A DNA stretch of 64,000 nucleotides from the NCBI RefSeq assembly GCF_900103585.1, contig NZ_FNHV01000008.1, forward strand, positions 312,850 to 376,849, read 5' to 3'. The DNA is from Streptomyces sp. cf386 (GTDB taxonomy: Bacteria > Actinomycetota > Actinomycetes > Streptomycetales > Streptomycetaceae). A program made the position numbers and the translations under genes. Positions 1 to 8,586 of the stretch are shown here, piece after piece. The stretch's first letter is position 1. The number at the start of each line of letters is the position of its first letter. The notes under the pieces are model-generated. The model did no database searches. It saw only the letters and a program-made list of their open reading frames with translations, and was not told where the DNA came from.

Positions 1-1243
1 GCTTCGTCGGGTTCTTGTCGTTGTCGTCGTCCGTCGTCTGCGTCTGGTTGGTGTCGTCGGACTTGTTGCCCTGATCCATGAGCGCATCCGCCAACTGCCA
101 GCTGCCAAGGCCCAGGGCGGCGATCAGGAGAGCCGACACGGCCCACTTCAGGGCCTTGCCGGTGCGGCTCTGCAGCGGGGGCGGCGGGGTCGGCACCGGC
201 TGCGTGGCGCCAGGATGCTGCGTCTGGCGGCCGTACGTGCCCTGCTGGTACGTCGTGCGCTGATAGTCCGGCGGCGCCGTGAACGAAGGCTCCGGCGGGC
301 GGATGCGGGGCATCTCGCCGATCGCCTTCACCAGCTCCTCCGGCGATGTGCAAGCGGACTCGTGCCGGGAGGCGGTCGCGCCGTTGTTGGCCAGCGCGCG
401 CATGGTGAGTTCCGACAGACCGCGGTGAACGCCGGCGCGCACCTGGTCGGGGGCGATCAGACCGACGTCCTTGGGCAGCCCGGACAGGCCGTAGGCGTCG
501 CTCTCGTACGGCCACCGCTGGGTGAGCGCTGAGTACAGCAGAGCGCCGATGGCCTCCGTGTCGGTGCGCTGAGGGGTCTCGGAGCTGACGCCGCGCAGGG
601 CTGCGTTCACCGCGAGGCCGCGGATGCGCCACTGACCCGACGAGGTGCGCAGCACGGCGTTCGGGTTGAGACGGAGATGGGCCAGGCCCTCGCGGTGGGC
701 CGCGGCCATGGCGGCGGACACCTGGGTGACCATCTGGTAGGCCTCGTACACCTCCAGCGGGCCGGAGGCGAGGAGCGTGGTCAGCTCGGTGGCGTCGGGC
801 AGCCACTCATGGACGACGTAGACCAGGTCGTTCTCCTCGACGGCGTCGAGGACCTGGACGAAGCGAGGGTCGCCGAGCAGTGCGGAGGAGCGGGCCGCGG
901 CCAGGACGGAACGAGCCCGTGCATGGTCTGCGGGCAGGATGTGGACGCCGACGGCGCGACGGAGTTTCTCGTCGACCGCACGCCAGCTGCTGAAACCGTC
1001 CAGACGGGTGACGCACTCCTCGAGGCGGTAGCGTCTGGCGAGTTTGTGACCGCTGTGCAGTTCGGGTGGTGAGGCCTTTCCGGGACCCTCGGTCCCGCCA
1101 CTCCCCTGTGCCTCGTCGGTGTCCGTGTCCCGCTCCCGATTCTTGGCCACCCCGTCGGCCGTGGACTGGTCCGCTTGTGCGGTCAGCGGCTCGTCGCCGC
1201 TGTTGTCTGCCACGTCGACGGCAGCCGTGCTCCGTTCCGCCAC
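1..1243 (-). CDS. Pseudokinase-like membrane protein (partial, runs off the left edge)
   Basis: About 414 residues are visible. An acidic linker (1-70) leads into a Ser/Thr-kinase-like fold (about 75-300), a Pro-rich spacer, one membrane helix (about 372-388) and an acidic Thr/Asp-rich extracytoplasmic tail that continues out of the window. The catalytic residues are missing: the HRD aspartate position reads HLRLNPN (Arg for Asp near 191), the DFG position reads RGL (near 208-210), and the beta-3 lysine position is His (near 101). It should therefore bind or scaffold rather than phosphorylate. It lies upstream of murJ in transcription, after a gap. In mycobacteria a pseudokinase is fused to MurJ (MviN), so a role in regulating MurJ is a reasonable inference. 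GTG at 1243 is preferred because of the GGAGG upstream; an in-frame ATG at 1267 is the alternative. Confidence 0.8.
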   Translation of the reverse strand, partial: MAERSTAAVDVADNSGDEPLTAQADQSTADGVAKNRERDTDTDEAQGSGGTEGPGKASPPELHSGHKLARRYRLEECVTRLDGFSSWRAVDEKLRRAVGVHILPADHARARSVLAAARSSALLGDPRFVQVLDAVEENDLVYVVHEWLPDATELTTLLASGPLEVYEAYQMVTQVSAAMAAAHREGLAHLRLNPNAVLRTSSGQWRIRGLAVNAALRGVSSETPQRTDTEAIGALLYSALTQRWPYESDAYGLSGLPKDVGLIAPDQVRAGVHRGLSELTMRALANNGATASRHESACTSPEELVKAIGEMPRIRPPEPSFTAPPDYQRTTYQQGTYGRQTQHPGATQPVPTPPPPLQSRTGKALKWAVSALLIAALGLGSWQLADALMDQGNKSDDTNQTQTTDDDNDKNPTK

Positions 1244-1267
1244 CGTCGTTCCTGCCTCCCCATCCAT

Positions 1268-1301
1268 TGCGCGCCGTCCGACTCCGTGCGCGCCGTCCGA
1301 C
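1268..1301. repeat. 15-bp direct repeat upstream of the pseudokinase gene
   Basis: The sequence TGCGCGCCGTCCGAC occurs at 1268-1282 and again at 1287-1301, a spacing of 19 bp, just upstream of the pseudokinase start. It could be a regulator site or a chance duplication in GC-rich DNA. Confidence 0.5.
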
Positions 1302-1380
1302 GCCGAAACCAATTGTGCCCACAGTCTGCCGCTATGCACGACACACAGTGGCGGACGATGGTTGTGCGCGTACCCAGGTC

Positions 1381-3627
1381 TCAGCGACCCAGGCGCCCGC
1401 GGACCATGCCGACCAGTGAGGTCAGTTCCTCGATGCGCATCCTGCGGGCGGCCACGAAGAAGACCCCGAACAGCACGGCTCCGCCGGCCACCAGGGCGGC
1501 GAAGGAGCCGAACACGCCCTGACCGAGGGTCTGGGCGATCCCGTAGCAGGCCGCACCGCTCAGCAGTACCGCGGGCACCGACGCGATGCAGAGTCTGGCG
1601 TAGGTCCGCATCACCCGGGTGCCGTCCAGGTCGCCGCCGAGCTTCTTGCGCAGCCGGTTCCAGGCGACGCCGACGCCGAGCGTGTAGGCCAGACCGTACG
1701 CGGCTGCCATGCCGACCACTGCCCAGCGGGCCGGGAGCAGCAGGTAGCAGAGCACCGAAGCGCCCGCATTGCCCGCGGCCACGATGACCGTGTTGTAGAA
1801 GGGGGTGCGGGTGTCCTCGTACGCGTAGAAGGCGCGCAGCACGACGTACTGCACCGAGTAGGGGATCAGGCCGAGGCCGAAGGCCATCAGCATGAAGCCC
1901 ATGTTCGTGGCCTCGCTCGTGCCCGAGGTGCCGAACATCAGCGTGCACATGGGGATGCCCAGCGCTACGAAACCGAAGGCGAGCGGCACGATCGCCACCG
2001 CAGTCGTGCGCAGGCCCTGGGAGATGTCGTCGCGTACGGCGCCCGCGTCGTCCTCGGCGGCCGAGCGGGAGATGCGGGGCAGCAGGGCTGCCATCAGAGA
2101 GACGGTGATGATGGCCTGGGGGAGGCCCCAGATGAGCTGGGCGTTGGCGTAGGCGGCGTAGCCGGTGCCGTCGACGCCTGAGCCGATGCCGGCGGACGTG
2201 GACAACTGGGTGACCACGAGCGCACCCGCCTGGTTGGCCAGGACGAACAGGATCGTCCACTTGGCCAGCATGGCGGCCTTACCGAGGCCGTGGCCCTTCC
2301 AGTCGAAGCGCAGCCGCAGCCGGAAACCGGTCTCGCGCAGGTAGGGGATCATCGCCAGGGCCTGGACGACCAGGCCGAGGAGAACACCGACGCCGAGGAG
2401 CCGCTGGCCCTCCGGCGGGATGTTCGTGACCTGCATGCCGGAGTGCTCGGCGGTGCCGTACACCCACAGGAACGCCCCGAGCGTCACGATGATGACGATG
2501 TTGTTCAGGACGGGCGTCCACATCATCGCGCCGAAGCGGCCGCGGGCGTTGAGGATCTGCCCCATCACCACATGGACGCCCATGAAGAAGATCGAGGGCA
2601 GGAAGTAGCGGGTGAAGGTGACGGCCACGTCGTTGGCCGCGGGGTTGCCGGCCACCGGGTTGGACAGTGCGCGGACCAGGTACGGCGCGCCGACCATCGC
2701 GAGCGCGGTGAGGGCGGCGAGTGCCACCATCACCAGGGTCAGCAGACGGTTCGCGTATGCCTCGCCGCCGTCCTCGTCGTCCTTCATGGCGCGCACGAGC
2801 TGGGGTACGAAGACGGAGTTGAGGCCGCCGCCGACGGTCAGGATGTAGATCATCGTCGGCAGCGTGTAGGCGACCTGGAAGGAGTCGCCGAGCAGGCCGA
2901 GGCCCAGGGCCGAGACGATCATCATGGAGCGGACGAAGCCGGTGAGCCGGGAGACCAGCGTGCCCGCCGCCATCACCGCGCTCGACTTCAGCAGACCGCC
3001 GACCCGCCCGCTCTTCTTCGCGTCAGAAGCCGGCGCGGGCGCCGGAGCAGGCGCGGCGGGCTCGGCTGCGGCAGGCGGTGTGGCAGATCCCTGGTACGCG
3101 CCGACGGCGGCGGGCTCCGGCGAAGGTCCCGGAACCGCGGGTTGCTGGTACTGCGGGTGGCCGCCCTGCTGCTGGTCCCGGAAGAGATGAGCGAAGGCGT
3201 CGTGCTCCTGGGGCCCCTCGGTGGAGTGCGTGACGAGGTCGTCGACGCCCACGTACTGGGTCGTGCGGTGGTCGTCGCCGTACGGCATGTACGGGGCCGG
3301 GCCCTCCGGCTCGGGGGCCGGCGTCTGGGCCCAGACATGCGGGTCGGGGGCGTACGGGGACTGGGGCGGCTGGGCGTAGAGCGACTGCGGCGACTGGTAG
3401 GTGCCCGGCGGGGGCGGCGGGTGGGCGGCACGGTCGTAGAGCGCTTCGGCGACAGGGTCCTGGGCGGAGAGGTCCTGGGCCTGGTAGGGGTCCTGGGCGT
3501 AGGCGTCCTGGAGGTACATGTCCGCCGGGTGCTGCGGCGGTACCTGGCCCGGCTCGGGCGGCGGGCCCTCGGGGTGCCCCGGGGGGCCCGCGGCCTGGCC
3601 GCGGTCACCGTCGTACGGCGCGTTCAT
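1381..3627 (-). CDS. murJ: MurJ lipid II flippase with long Pro-rich cytoplasmic N-terminus
   Basis: 748 residues. The C-terminal ~540 residues form the polytopic MVF/MurJ core, starting near residue 205 (GGLLKSSAVMAAGTLVSRL) with about 14 membrane helices. The family moves lipid II across the cytoplasmic membrane for peptidoglycan synthesis. The first ~200 residues are low-complexity Pro/Gln/Ala/Tyr sequence, typical of Streptomyces MurJ and absent from E. coli MurJ; they probably form a disordered cytoplasmic tail. ATG at 3627 is the only start that includes this tail. The large secreted protein gene (3673-6081) ends 45 nt upstream, so the two are probably co-transcribed, with the pseudokinase gene following. 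Confidence 0.95.
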   Translation of the reverse strand: MNAPYDGDRGQAAGPPGHPEGPPPEPGQVPPQHPADMYLQDAYAQDPYQAQDLSAQDPVAEALYDRAAHPPPPPGTYQSPQSLYAQPPQSPYAPDPHVWAQTPAPEPEGPAPYMPYGDDHRTTQYVGVDDLVTHSTEGPQEHDAFAHLFRDQQQGGHPQYQQPAVPGPSPEPAAVGAYQGSATPPAAAEPAAPAPAPAPASDAKKSGRVGGLLKSSAVMAAGTLVSRLTGFVRSMMIVSALGLGLLGDSFQVAYTLPTMIYILTVGGGLNSVFVPQLVRAMKDDEDGGEAYANRLLTLVMVALAALTALAMVGAPYLVRALSNPVAGNPAANDVAVTFTRYFLPSIFFMGVHVVMGQILNARGRFGAMMWTPVLNNIVIIVTLGAFLWVYGTAEHSGMQVTNIPPEGQRLLGVGVLLGLVVQALAMIPYLRETGFRLRLRFDWKGHGLGKAAMLAKWTILFVLANQAGALVVTQLSTSAGIGSGVDGTGYAAYANAQLIWGLPQAIITVSLMAALLPRISRSAAEDDAGAVRDDISQGLRTTAVAIVPLAFGFVALGIPMCTLMFGTSGTSEATNMGFMLMAFGLGLIPYSVQYVVLRAFYAYEDTRTPFYNTVIVAAGNAGASVLCYLLLPARWAVVGMAAAYGLAYTLGVGVAWNRLRKKLGGDLDGTRVMRTYARLCIASVPAVLLSGAACYGIAQTLGQGVFGSFAALVAGGAVLFGVFFVAARRMRIEELTSLVGMVRGRLGR

Positions 3628-3672
3628 GGTTACCCCACCTCATCGTCCCGGGCCCACCGGCCACGACATCGC

Positions 3673-6081
3673 TCAACGGTCCACTCTCTCACCCGTGCCG
3701 GACGGGTCGGCGCTTTCCGCTGGGGTGTCCGGTGTCGGGTCACTCGGCTGCTCCGGCGCGTCTGCCCGGGTTCCCGTGACGGACTCCTCCTTGAGGAGGT
3801 CCTCGGGCGTGAGACGTTCCTCGGGGCCTTCCGGGTTCTCCGGGTCGCCGTCGGTCTCGTCCGCCTCCTGGGAGCCGTCCTGCTCGGCCTCACGGGCCGC
3901 CGCGCGCTTGCGCTGCGTGTACATCCGGAATCCGGCGAGGACGAGGAGGAGGAAGCCGCCGCCGATGACCAGCATCACGGTGGCCGTGAACTCGGTGACC
4001 TTCACATCGAAGGTGACCGGTGCGCCGTACGGCTGGCCGTCCTCCGTGAACAGTTGGGCGACCATCGTGGCCTGGCCGTTGGCCTGAGCCGACGTGGTGA
4101 ACTTCACCGTCTGGCTGTGCCCGCCGGAGACCGTGACGCGCTGTTCGGAGAAGCTGTCGCCGTTGATCTCCAGGCGCCGCGGGCTCTTCGAGGTGAGCCG
4201 CAGCACCAGGTGATCGACGCCCTGGACCAGGTTGTTCTGCACGGTCACGGGGATCATGGCGCTGCGTCCGGAGAGCTTGGTCTCGGACTTTCTGATCAGC
4301 GTGACCTGGCCGGCCAGGGAGTCGATGTACGCCTCGATGCCGTTGCGGTAGTCGGCTGCCTCGGCGGACCGGCCGCGCCATGACGTGGACATCTCGCGGT
4401 TCATGGCCCGCCCGAAGGGGGTCACCACGCGGGACTGCCTGCTGAGGATCACCTTGAAGTTGTCGAGCTTGTCCTGCGTGGTCTCGATCTGCTCGAAGGC
4501 CGCGCGCGGCAGTTCCTGCTTGCGCAGGGAGGAGGGGTAGGCGGACGCTGCGGGCACCCTGGTGGTGGCGGCCGCGTCGGGCTTGGCCGCGGCAGCGGCC
4601 CCGAGTTCCTGCGACTGGGACCATGTGCCGCCCTGGAGCGCCGTCACCGCCTCGGCCATCGCCTGGGCCTGGCTCGCCGTCGGCATCCGCTGCGGGGCGA
4701 CGACGATGCTGCGCTGCTTGCCCGTCTGGAGGTTGAGGGTCAGGCTCTGGGCGAGGAATCTCTGCACGGCGAGCGTCGAGCTCGACGCCCTTGTCAGGTT
4801 CCCCTCGAACGCCGTCGACATCCGTGCGTCCGCGACCACCGCCGTCGTACCGCCGCCGATGGGGCGGGCCGCGGAGGGCGTGTAGGGCAGGCCGCCGGTC
4901 TCCACCAGGCTGTCACTGCGGGCGATCACCTTGTCCGCGCCGGCGGAGGTGGCGACCTTGACGATGGACGGGTCGACGGCGCCGTTCACGGGCCAGGCGA
5001 AGTCGGTGGTCGGCTCCACGTGGAGGATCGAGTCGACGGTGTCGGCTGCGACGTCGGTGGCCTCCTTGAGGTGGCTCAGCGAGCCGGTGACGCTCGTGCC
5101 GTTGTGCGCCAGGGAGGCGAGGTCGGGGTCGGCGAAGGGCAGGGCGACGACCTCCTTGTCCAGGACCGCTTCCTGCAACTCCGCCAGCCACTGACTGGCG
5201 ACGTCCTGATGGGTGCCCGCCGTGGTCGTGTCGCCCTCGCCCTGGACGCGATAGCTCTCCGTCATCGCGTCCACGGAGGCCAGCAGGTCGGGGTCGATCA
5301 CCCAGGTGACGTCGAGCTCCTTGCCCAGCGACACGAGCTGCTGCAGTCGGCCGCCCGCGGAGAGCTCCTTGGCGAGGTCGTCGTTGCGGAAGACCGGCGT
5401 CTGCGACTCGTTCGACCCCGTCTGCGCCGTCATGTGTCCGGTGGAGACGAGCGGCCACAGAACCGTCGTCCGGGTCTTCTTGTCGGCCCCGTCGGGCTGC
5501 CACGGCAGGAACGTCCGCTCGATGCCGAGCACCTGCTCCCAGGGCTGCGCGGACGTCTCACCGGACAGGGAGACAGAGAACTGGTAGACCCCGTCCCCGC
5601 CGAGATCCAGCTTGTCGACCGGCACGGAGATGCTGAAGCTCTGGGCTACGCCCGGGGTGAGCTTGGAGAACTCCTTGACGTACTTCCCGCCCACCGGGGC
5701 CCCGTCCAGTCCCGGCTGGTAATCGGTGCGGTCGGCGACCGTGTCGATGGCGGAGCGTGTGTTCAGGGCGGACCCCAGGAGCAGGTCCACCTGCGCATCG
5801 GTGACCGCCTGCTTGCCCTTGTTGGTCACCGTGCCGGACACGGTGAGGGTGTCGCCCTCACCGGGCACGGTCGGTGTGAGCGAGTCCACGGCGACAGCGA
5901 CTGTCTCCGAGCCGGAGGCGGCCTTCAGGGAGTCCTGCCCGGCGGCGTCCGCGGGCGCGGCGACGGGCAGCTGGAGCAGGCCGGCCAGCAGAGGTGCTCC
6001 GGCGAACAGTGCTCCTGTCCGCCGTAGCCACCGACGGGCAGGTGAGGGACTCGTCCCCTGGAAGTCTGCCGCCTCGGCCAC
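3673..6081 (-). CDS. Large secreted, C-terminally membrane-anchored protein (DUF6049-like)
   Basis: 802 residues. An Arg-rich N-terminus (RRWLRRTG) and a hydrophobic stretch ending in APADAAGQ look like a signal peptide of about 48 residues. A long extracytoplasmic region follows with Ig-like segments (the VSGTVTNKGKQAVTDAQVDL region), then one membrane helix near 695-717 (VMLVIGGGFLLLVLAGF), a basic stop-transfer RKRAAAR, and an acidic Pro-rich cytoplasmic tail of about 75 residues. The same protein sits upstream of murJ across Streptomyces and in mycobacteria. Function is unknown; position suggests cell-envelope work with MurJ. ATG at 6081 gives an intact signal peptide. Confidence 0.85.
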   Translation of the reverse strand: MAEAADFQGTSPSPARRWLRRTGALFAGAPLLAGLLQLPVAAPADAAGQDSLKAASGSETVAVAVDSLTPTVPGEGDTLTVSGTVTNKGKQAVTDAQVDLLLGSALNTRSAIDTVADRTDYQPGLDGAPVGGKYVKEFSKLTPGVAQSFSISVPVDKLDLGGDGVYQFSVSLSGETSAQPWEQVLGIERTFLPWQPDGADKKTRTTVLWPLVSTGHMTAQTGSNESQTPVFRNDDLAKELSAGGRLQQLVSLGKELDVTWVIDPDLLASVDAMTESYRVQGEGDTTTAGTHQDVASQWLAELQEAVLDKEVVALPFADPDLASLAHNGTSVTGSLSHLKEATDVAADTVDSILHVEPTTDFAWPVNGAVDPSIVKVATSAGADKVIARSDSLVETGGLPYTPSAARPIGGGTTAVVADARMSTAFEGNLTRASSSTLAVQRFLAQSLTLNLQTGKQRSIVVAPQRMPTASQAQAMAEAVTALQGGTWSQSQELGAAAAAKPDAAATTRVPAASAYPSSLRKQELPRAAFEQIETTQDKLDNFKVILSRQSRVVTPFGRAMNREMSTSWRGRSAEAADYRNGIEAYIDSLAGQVTLIRKSETKLSGRSAMIPVTVQNNLVQGVDHLVLRLTSKSPRRLEINGDSFSEQRVTVSGGHSQTVKFTTSAQANGQATMVAQLFTEDGQPYGAPVTFDVKVTEFTATVMLVIGGGFLLLVLAGFRMYTQRKRAAAREAEQDGSQEADETDGDPENPEGPEERLTPEDLLKEESVTGTRADAPEQPSDPTPDTPAESADPSGTGERVDR

Positions 6082-6336
6082 GCGCTCGCCCGTCCCTCGT
6101 CGTCGTCAGTGGTCGTCGGAATGTGCGTCCACGCATGGTAACGATGCGCGCTGAGGGGAAGTGCCGCGGAGTGCTCCGCGAGATCGGTCCGTGCCGTCAG
6201 ACTGTCCCCTATGTGCAGGTATAAAGAGGAGCGTTTGCCTGCGCCTCAAGAGCAGTCCTTGTGCCCCTATGGATAGACGTGTCCGTGCACGCGGTGTGCA
6301 CGTTTAATGGAGGAGCTCGGGGCCGTCAGGGCCACG

Positions 6337-6342
6337 TACCCT
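6337..6342 (+). promoter_or_regulatory. -10 hexamer of a probable leaderless cca transcript
   Basis: TACCCT ends 8 nt before the GTG at 6351 and no ribosome-binding site lies between them. This spacing puts the transcription start at or next to the start codon. No convincing -35 is seen. Confidence 0.55.
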
Positions 6343-6350
6343 CTTCTGTT

Positions 6351-7799
6351 GTGCCGAACGCCAACGAAGACAAGCCCAGTGTCCTGAGTCAGGTGCAGCA
6401 CCGCGCGGTGAGCGAACTGCTGCGGGTAGCGCCTGTCGCCGACGACCTCGCCCGCCGATTCCAGGATGCCGGGTTCTCACTCGCCCTGGTCGGTGGATCG
6501 GTCCGGGATGCGCTGCTTGGCCGGCTCGGCAACGACCTGGACTTCACGACCGACGCCCGCCCCGAGGACGTACTGAAGATCGTGCGCCCGTGGGCCAACG
6601 CCGTGTGGGAGGTCGGGATCGCCTTCGGCACGGTCGGGGTGCAGAAGGACGGCTACCAGATCGAGGTGACGACCTACCGTTCGGAGGCCTACGACCGCAC
6701 CTCTCGCAAGCCCGAAGTGTCGTACGGCGACTCCATCGAGGAGGACCTCGTCCGGCGTGACTTCACGGTCAACGCGATGGCCGTCGCTCTGCCGGAGAAG
6801 GAGTTCATCGATCCGCACGGCGGCCTGGAGGACCTCGCGGAGTGTGTGCTGCGCACTCCGGGCACCCCCGAGGAGTCCTTCTCGGACGACCCGCTGCGCA
6901 TGATGCGGGCGGCGCGGTTCGCGGCACAGCTCGATTTCGAGGTGGCTCCCGAGGTCGTGACGGCGATGAAGGACATGGCCGGGCGTATCGAGATCGTCTC
7001 GGCGGAGCGGGTGCGGGACGAGCTGAACAAGCTGATTCTCTCCGCTCACCCGCGAAAGGGCCTGTCACTGCTGGTCGACACCGGGCTCGCCGGGCATGTC
7101 CTGCCGGAGCTGCCGGCTCTGCGGCTGGAGAGTGACGAGCACCACCGGCACAAGGATGTCTACGAGCACACGCTGATCGTCCTGGAGCAGGCGATGGCTC
7201 TGGAGGAGTGCGGACCCGATCTGACGCTCCGGTTGGCCGCTCTGCTGCACGACATCGGCAAGCCGCGCACGCGTCGCTTCGAGAAGGACGGCAGGGTCTC
7301 GTTCCATCACCATGAGGTGGTCGGCGCGAAGATGACGAAGAAGCGCATGACGGCGCTCAAGTACCCCAACGAGGTGGTGAAGGACGTCTCACGTCTGGTC
7401 GAACTCCACCTGCGCTTCCATGGCTACGGCACCGGCGAGTGGACGGACTCCGCAGTCCGCCGCTATGTCCGTGACGCGGGCCCGCTCCTGGACCGCCTCC
7501 ACAAGCTGACCCGCTCGGACTGCACGACGCGGAACAAGCGCAAGGCGGCGGCTCTGTCCCGTGCCTACGACGGTCTGGAGGAGCGGATCACCGAGCTTCA
7601 GGAGCGGGAGGAGCTGGACGCCATCCGCCCCGACCTCGACGGCAACCAGATCATGGAGATCCTCGGCGTCGGCCCTGGGCCGGTCATCGGGCGCGCTTAC
7701 AAGCACATGCTGGAGCTGCGGCTGGAGAACGGGCCGATGGAGCACGGTGAGGCGGTGTCCGCGCTCAAGGAGTGGTGGGCGCAGGAGTCAGAGGGCTGA
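6351..7799 (+). CDS. cca: CCA tRNA nucleotidyltransferase (class II, HD domain)
   Basis: 482 residues. The enzyme adds or repairs the 3' CCA of tRNA. Class II poly(A)-polymerase-like motifs are present: GGSVRD near residue 47, the metal-binding DLDFT (DxD) near 64, and RRDFTVNAMA near 137. An HD phosphohydrolase-type domain follows, with LLHDIGKPRTRR near 297 and a tRNA-binding C-terminus. The longest reading frame opens at 6261, but the GTG at 6351 is preferred: family proteins begin near PNANEDKPS and a -10 element sits 8 nt upstream. It is divergent from the large secreted protein gene, and its end converges on the gene at 7898-8440 across two parS sites. Confidence 0.95.
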   Translation: MPNANEDKPSVLSQVQHRAVSELLRVAPVADDLARRFQDAGFSLALVGGSVRDALLGRLGNDLDFTTDARPEDVLKIVRPWANAVWEVGIAFGTVGVQKDGYQIEVTTYRSEAYDRTSRKPEVSYGDSIEEDLVRRDFTVNAMAVALPEKEFIDPHGGLEDLAECVLRTPGTPEESFSDDPLRMMRAARFAAQLDFEVAPEVVTAMKDMAGRIEIVSAERVRDELNKLILSAHPRKGLSLLVDTGLAGHVLPELPALRLESDEHHRHKDVYEHTLIVLEQAMALEECGPDLTLRLAALLHDIGKPRTRRFEKDGRVSFHHHEVVGAKMTKKRMTALKYPNEVVKDVSRLVELHLRFHGYGTGEWTDSAVRRYVRDAGPLLDRLHKLTRSDCTTRNKRKAAALSRAYDGLEERITELQEREELDAIRPDLDGNQIMEILGVGPGPVIGRAYKHMLELRLENGPMEHGEAVSALKEWWAQESEG

Positions 7800-7816
7800 G
7801 CCCAGTCGGTAGACGA

Positions 7817-7858
7817 AAGAGCGGCGCCATGTTTCACGTGAAACATGGCGCCGCTCTT
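7817..7858. terminator. parS site inside a 42-bp perfect palindrome
   Basis: Positions 7817-7858 form a perfect 42-bp palindrome whose centre (7830-7845) is TGTTTCACGTGAAACA, the full ParB site. It lies 18 nt after the cca stop and 40 nt from the end of the convergent gene. As RNA, either strand would fold to a long hairpin ending in CUCUU, so it could terminate both genes. The parS identity is clear; terminator activity is inferred. Confidence 0.85.
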
Positions 7859-7861
7859 CGA

Positions 7862-7877
7862 TGTTTCACGTGAAACA
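7862..7877. other. parS (ParB-binding site)
   Basis: TGTTTCACGTGAAACA, an exact match to the bacterial parS consensus, 16 bp beyond the palindromic parS and in the same convergent intergenic gap. Confidence 0.93.
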
Positions 7878-7897
7878 ACGACCCGACCCGAGTCGGA

Positions 7898-8440
7898 TCA
7901 GGCGTCCTTGAGGCACAGCAGGAACTCGTCGTCGCTGGTGCCTGTCTTCATGGTCTCGGTGTAGTAGCTCGTGGACCCCTCGACCTTGCTGCACTCGGCC
8001 TCGGCGGTGATCTCCGTGTAGTGACCCTTGATCTTCTTGAGCACCTTCATCTCGGCCTCGGAGGAGGAGCAGTCCACGACCTCCAGGGTGTCGTCCGAGG
8101 CCGACGATGACGGGGCCTTCAGGCAGTCGCCCACTGCGGCGTTCTTGGCGTCGTCCTGGCTCATTATGTAGCCGACGACGATCATGATGCTGACGATCAC
8201 GACGGCAGCGACGTTCTTGATCGTCTTGAAGCTGAACCTGCGGCGCGGCTGCTGCGGCGGAACCGGTGCATACGGCGCCGCCCCCTGCGGGGGGAAGCCC
8301 GGCTGGCCCGGCTGCTGCGGGTAGCCGCCCTGCGGCGGGTACGGGGCCTGGCCCTGAGGCTGGCCGTAGGGCGGCTGAGCCTGGCCGTACGGGTTCTGGC
8401 CCTGGGCGTACGGGTTGCCTTGGGGCGGCGGAGTTGTCAC
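7898..8440 (-). CDS. Small membrane-anchored protein with Pro/Gln/Gly-rich N-terminus (LppU-like)
   Basis: 180 residues. Residues 1-66 are Pro/Gln/Gly/Tyr repeats (YGQPQGQ, YPPQGG). A basic patch (PRRRFSFK) and one membrane helix near 75-93 (VAAVVIVSIMIVVGYIM) follow, then an extracytoplasmic domain with four cysteines (VGDCLKA, VVDCSSS, AECSKV, LLCLKDA) that probably form two disulfides. The Cys pattern resembles actinobacterial LppU-type proteins, although there is no lipobox. The gene stands alone between convergent cca and the MFS gene. Function unknown. Confidence 0.75.
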   Translation of the reverse strand: MTTPPPQGNPYAQGQNPYGQAQPPYGQPQGQAPYPPQGGYPQQPGQPGFPPQGAAPYAPVPPQQPRRRFSFKTIKNVAAVVIVSIMIVVGYIMSQDDAKNAAVGDCLKAPSSSASDDTLEVVDCSSSEAEMKVLKKIKGHYTEITAEAECSKVEGSTSYYTETMKTGTSDDEFLLCLKDA

Positions 8441-8560
8441 TTGGGGGTCCCCCTAGAACATGGGTGTGTGGCAGAACATGGGTGCCTGACGCGAACAATG
8501 CGCGCCATAAGACGCACGTAAGTTATCGGCCACCACTGACACCCCTGCAACCGAGGGGGA

Positions 8561-8586
8561 CTCTGTGTCATTGATGTGACACGGAG
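8561..8586 (-). terminator. Hairpin at the end of the MFS gene
   Basis: A 10-bp stem (CTCTGTGTCA paired with TGACACGGAG, one G-U) with a 6-nt loop overlaps the stop codon of the MFS gene. There is no strong U tract, so termination is only probable. Confidence 0.4.
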
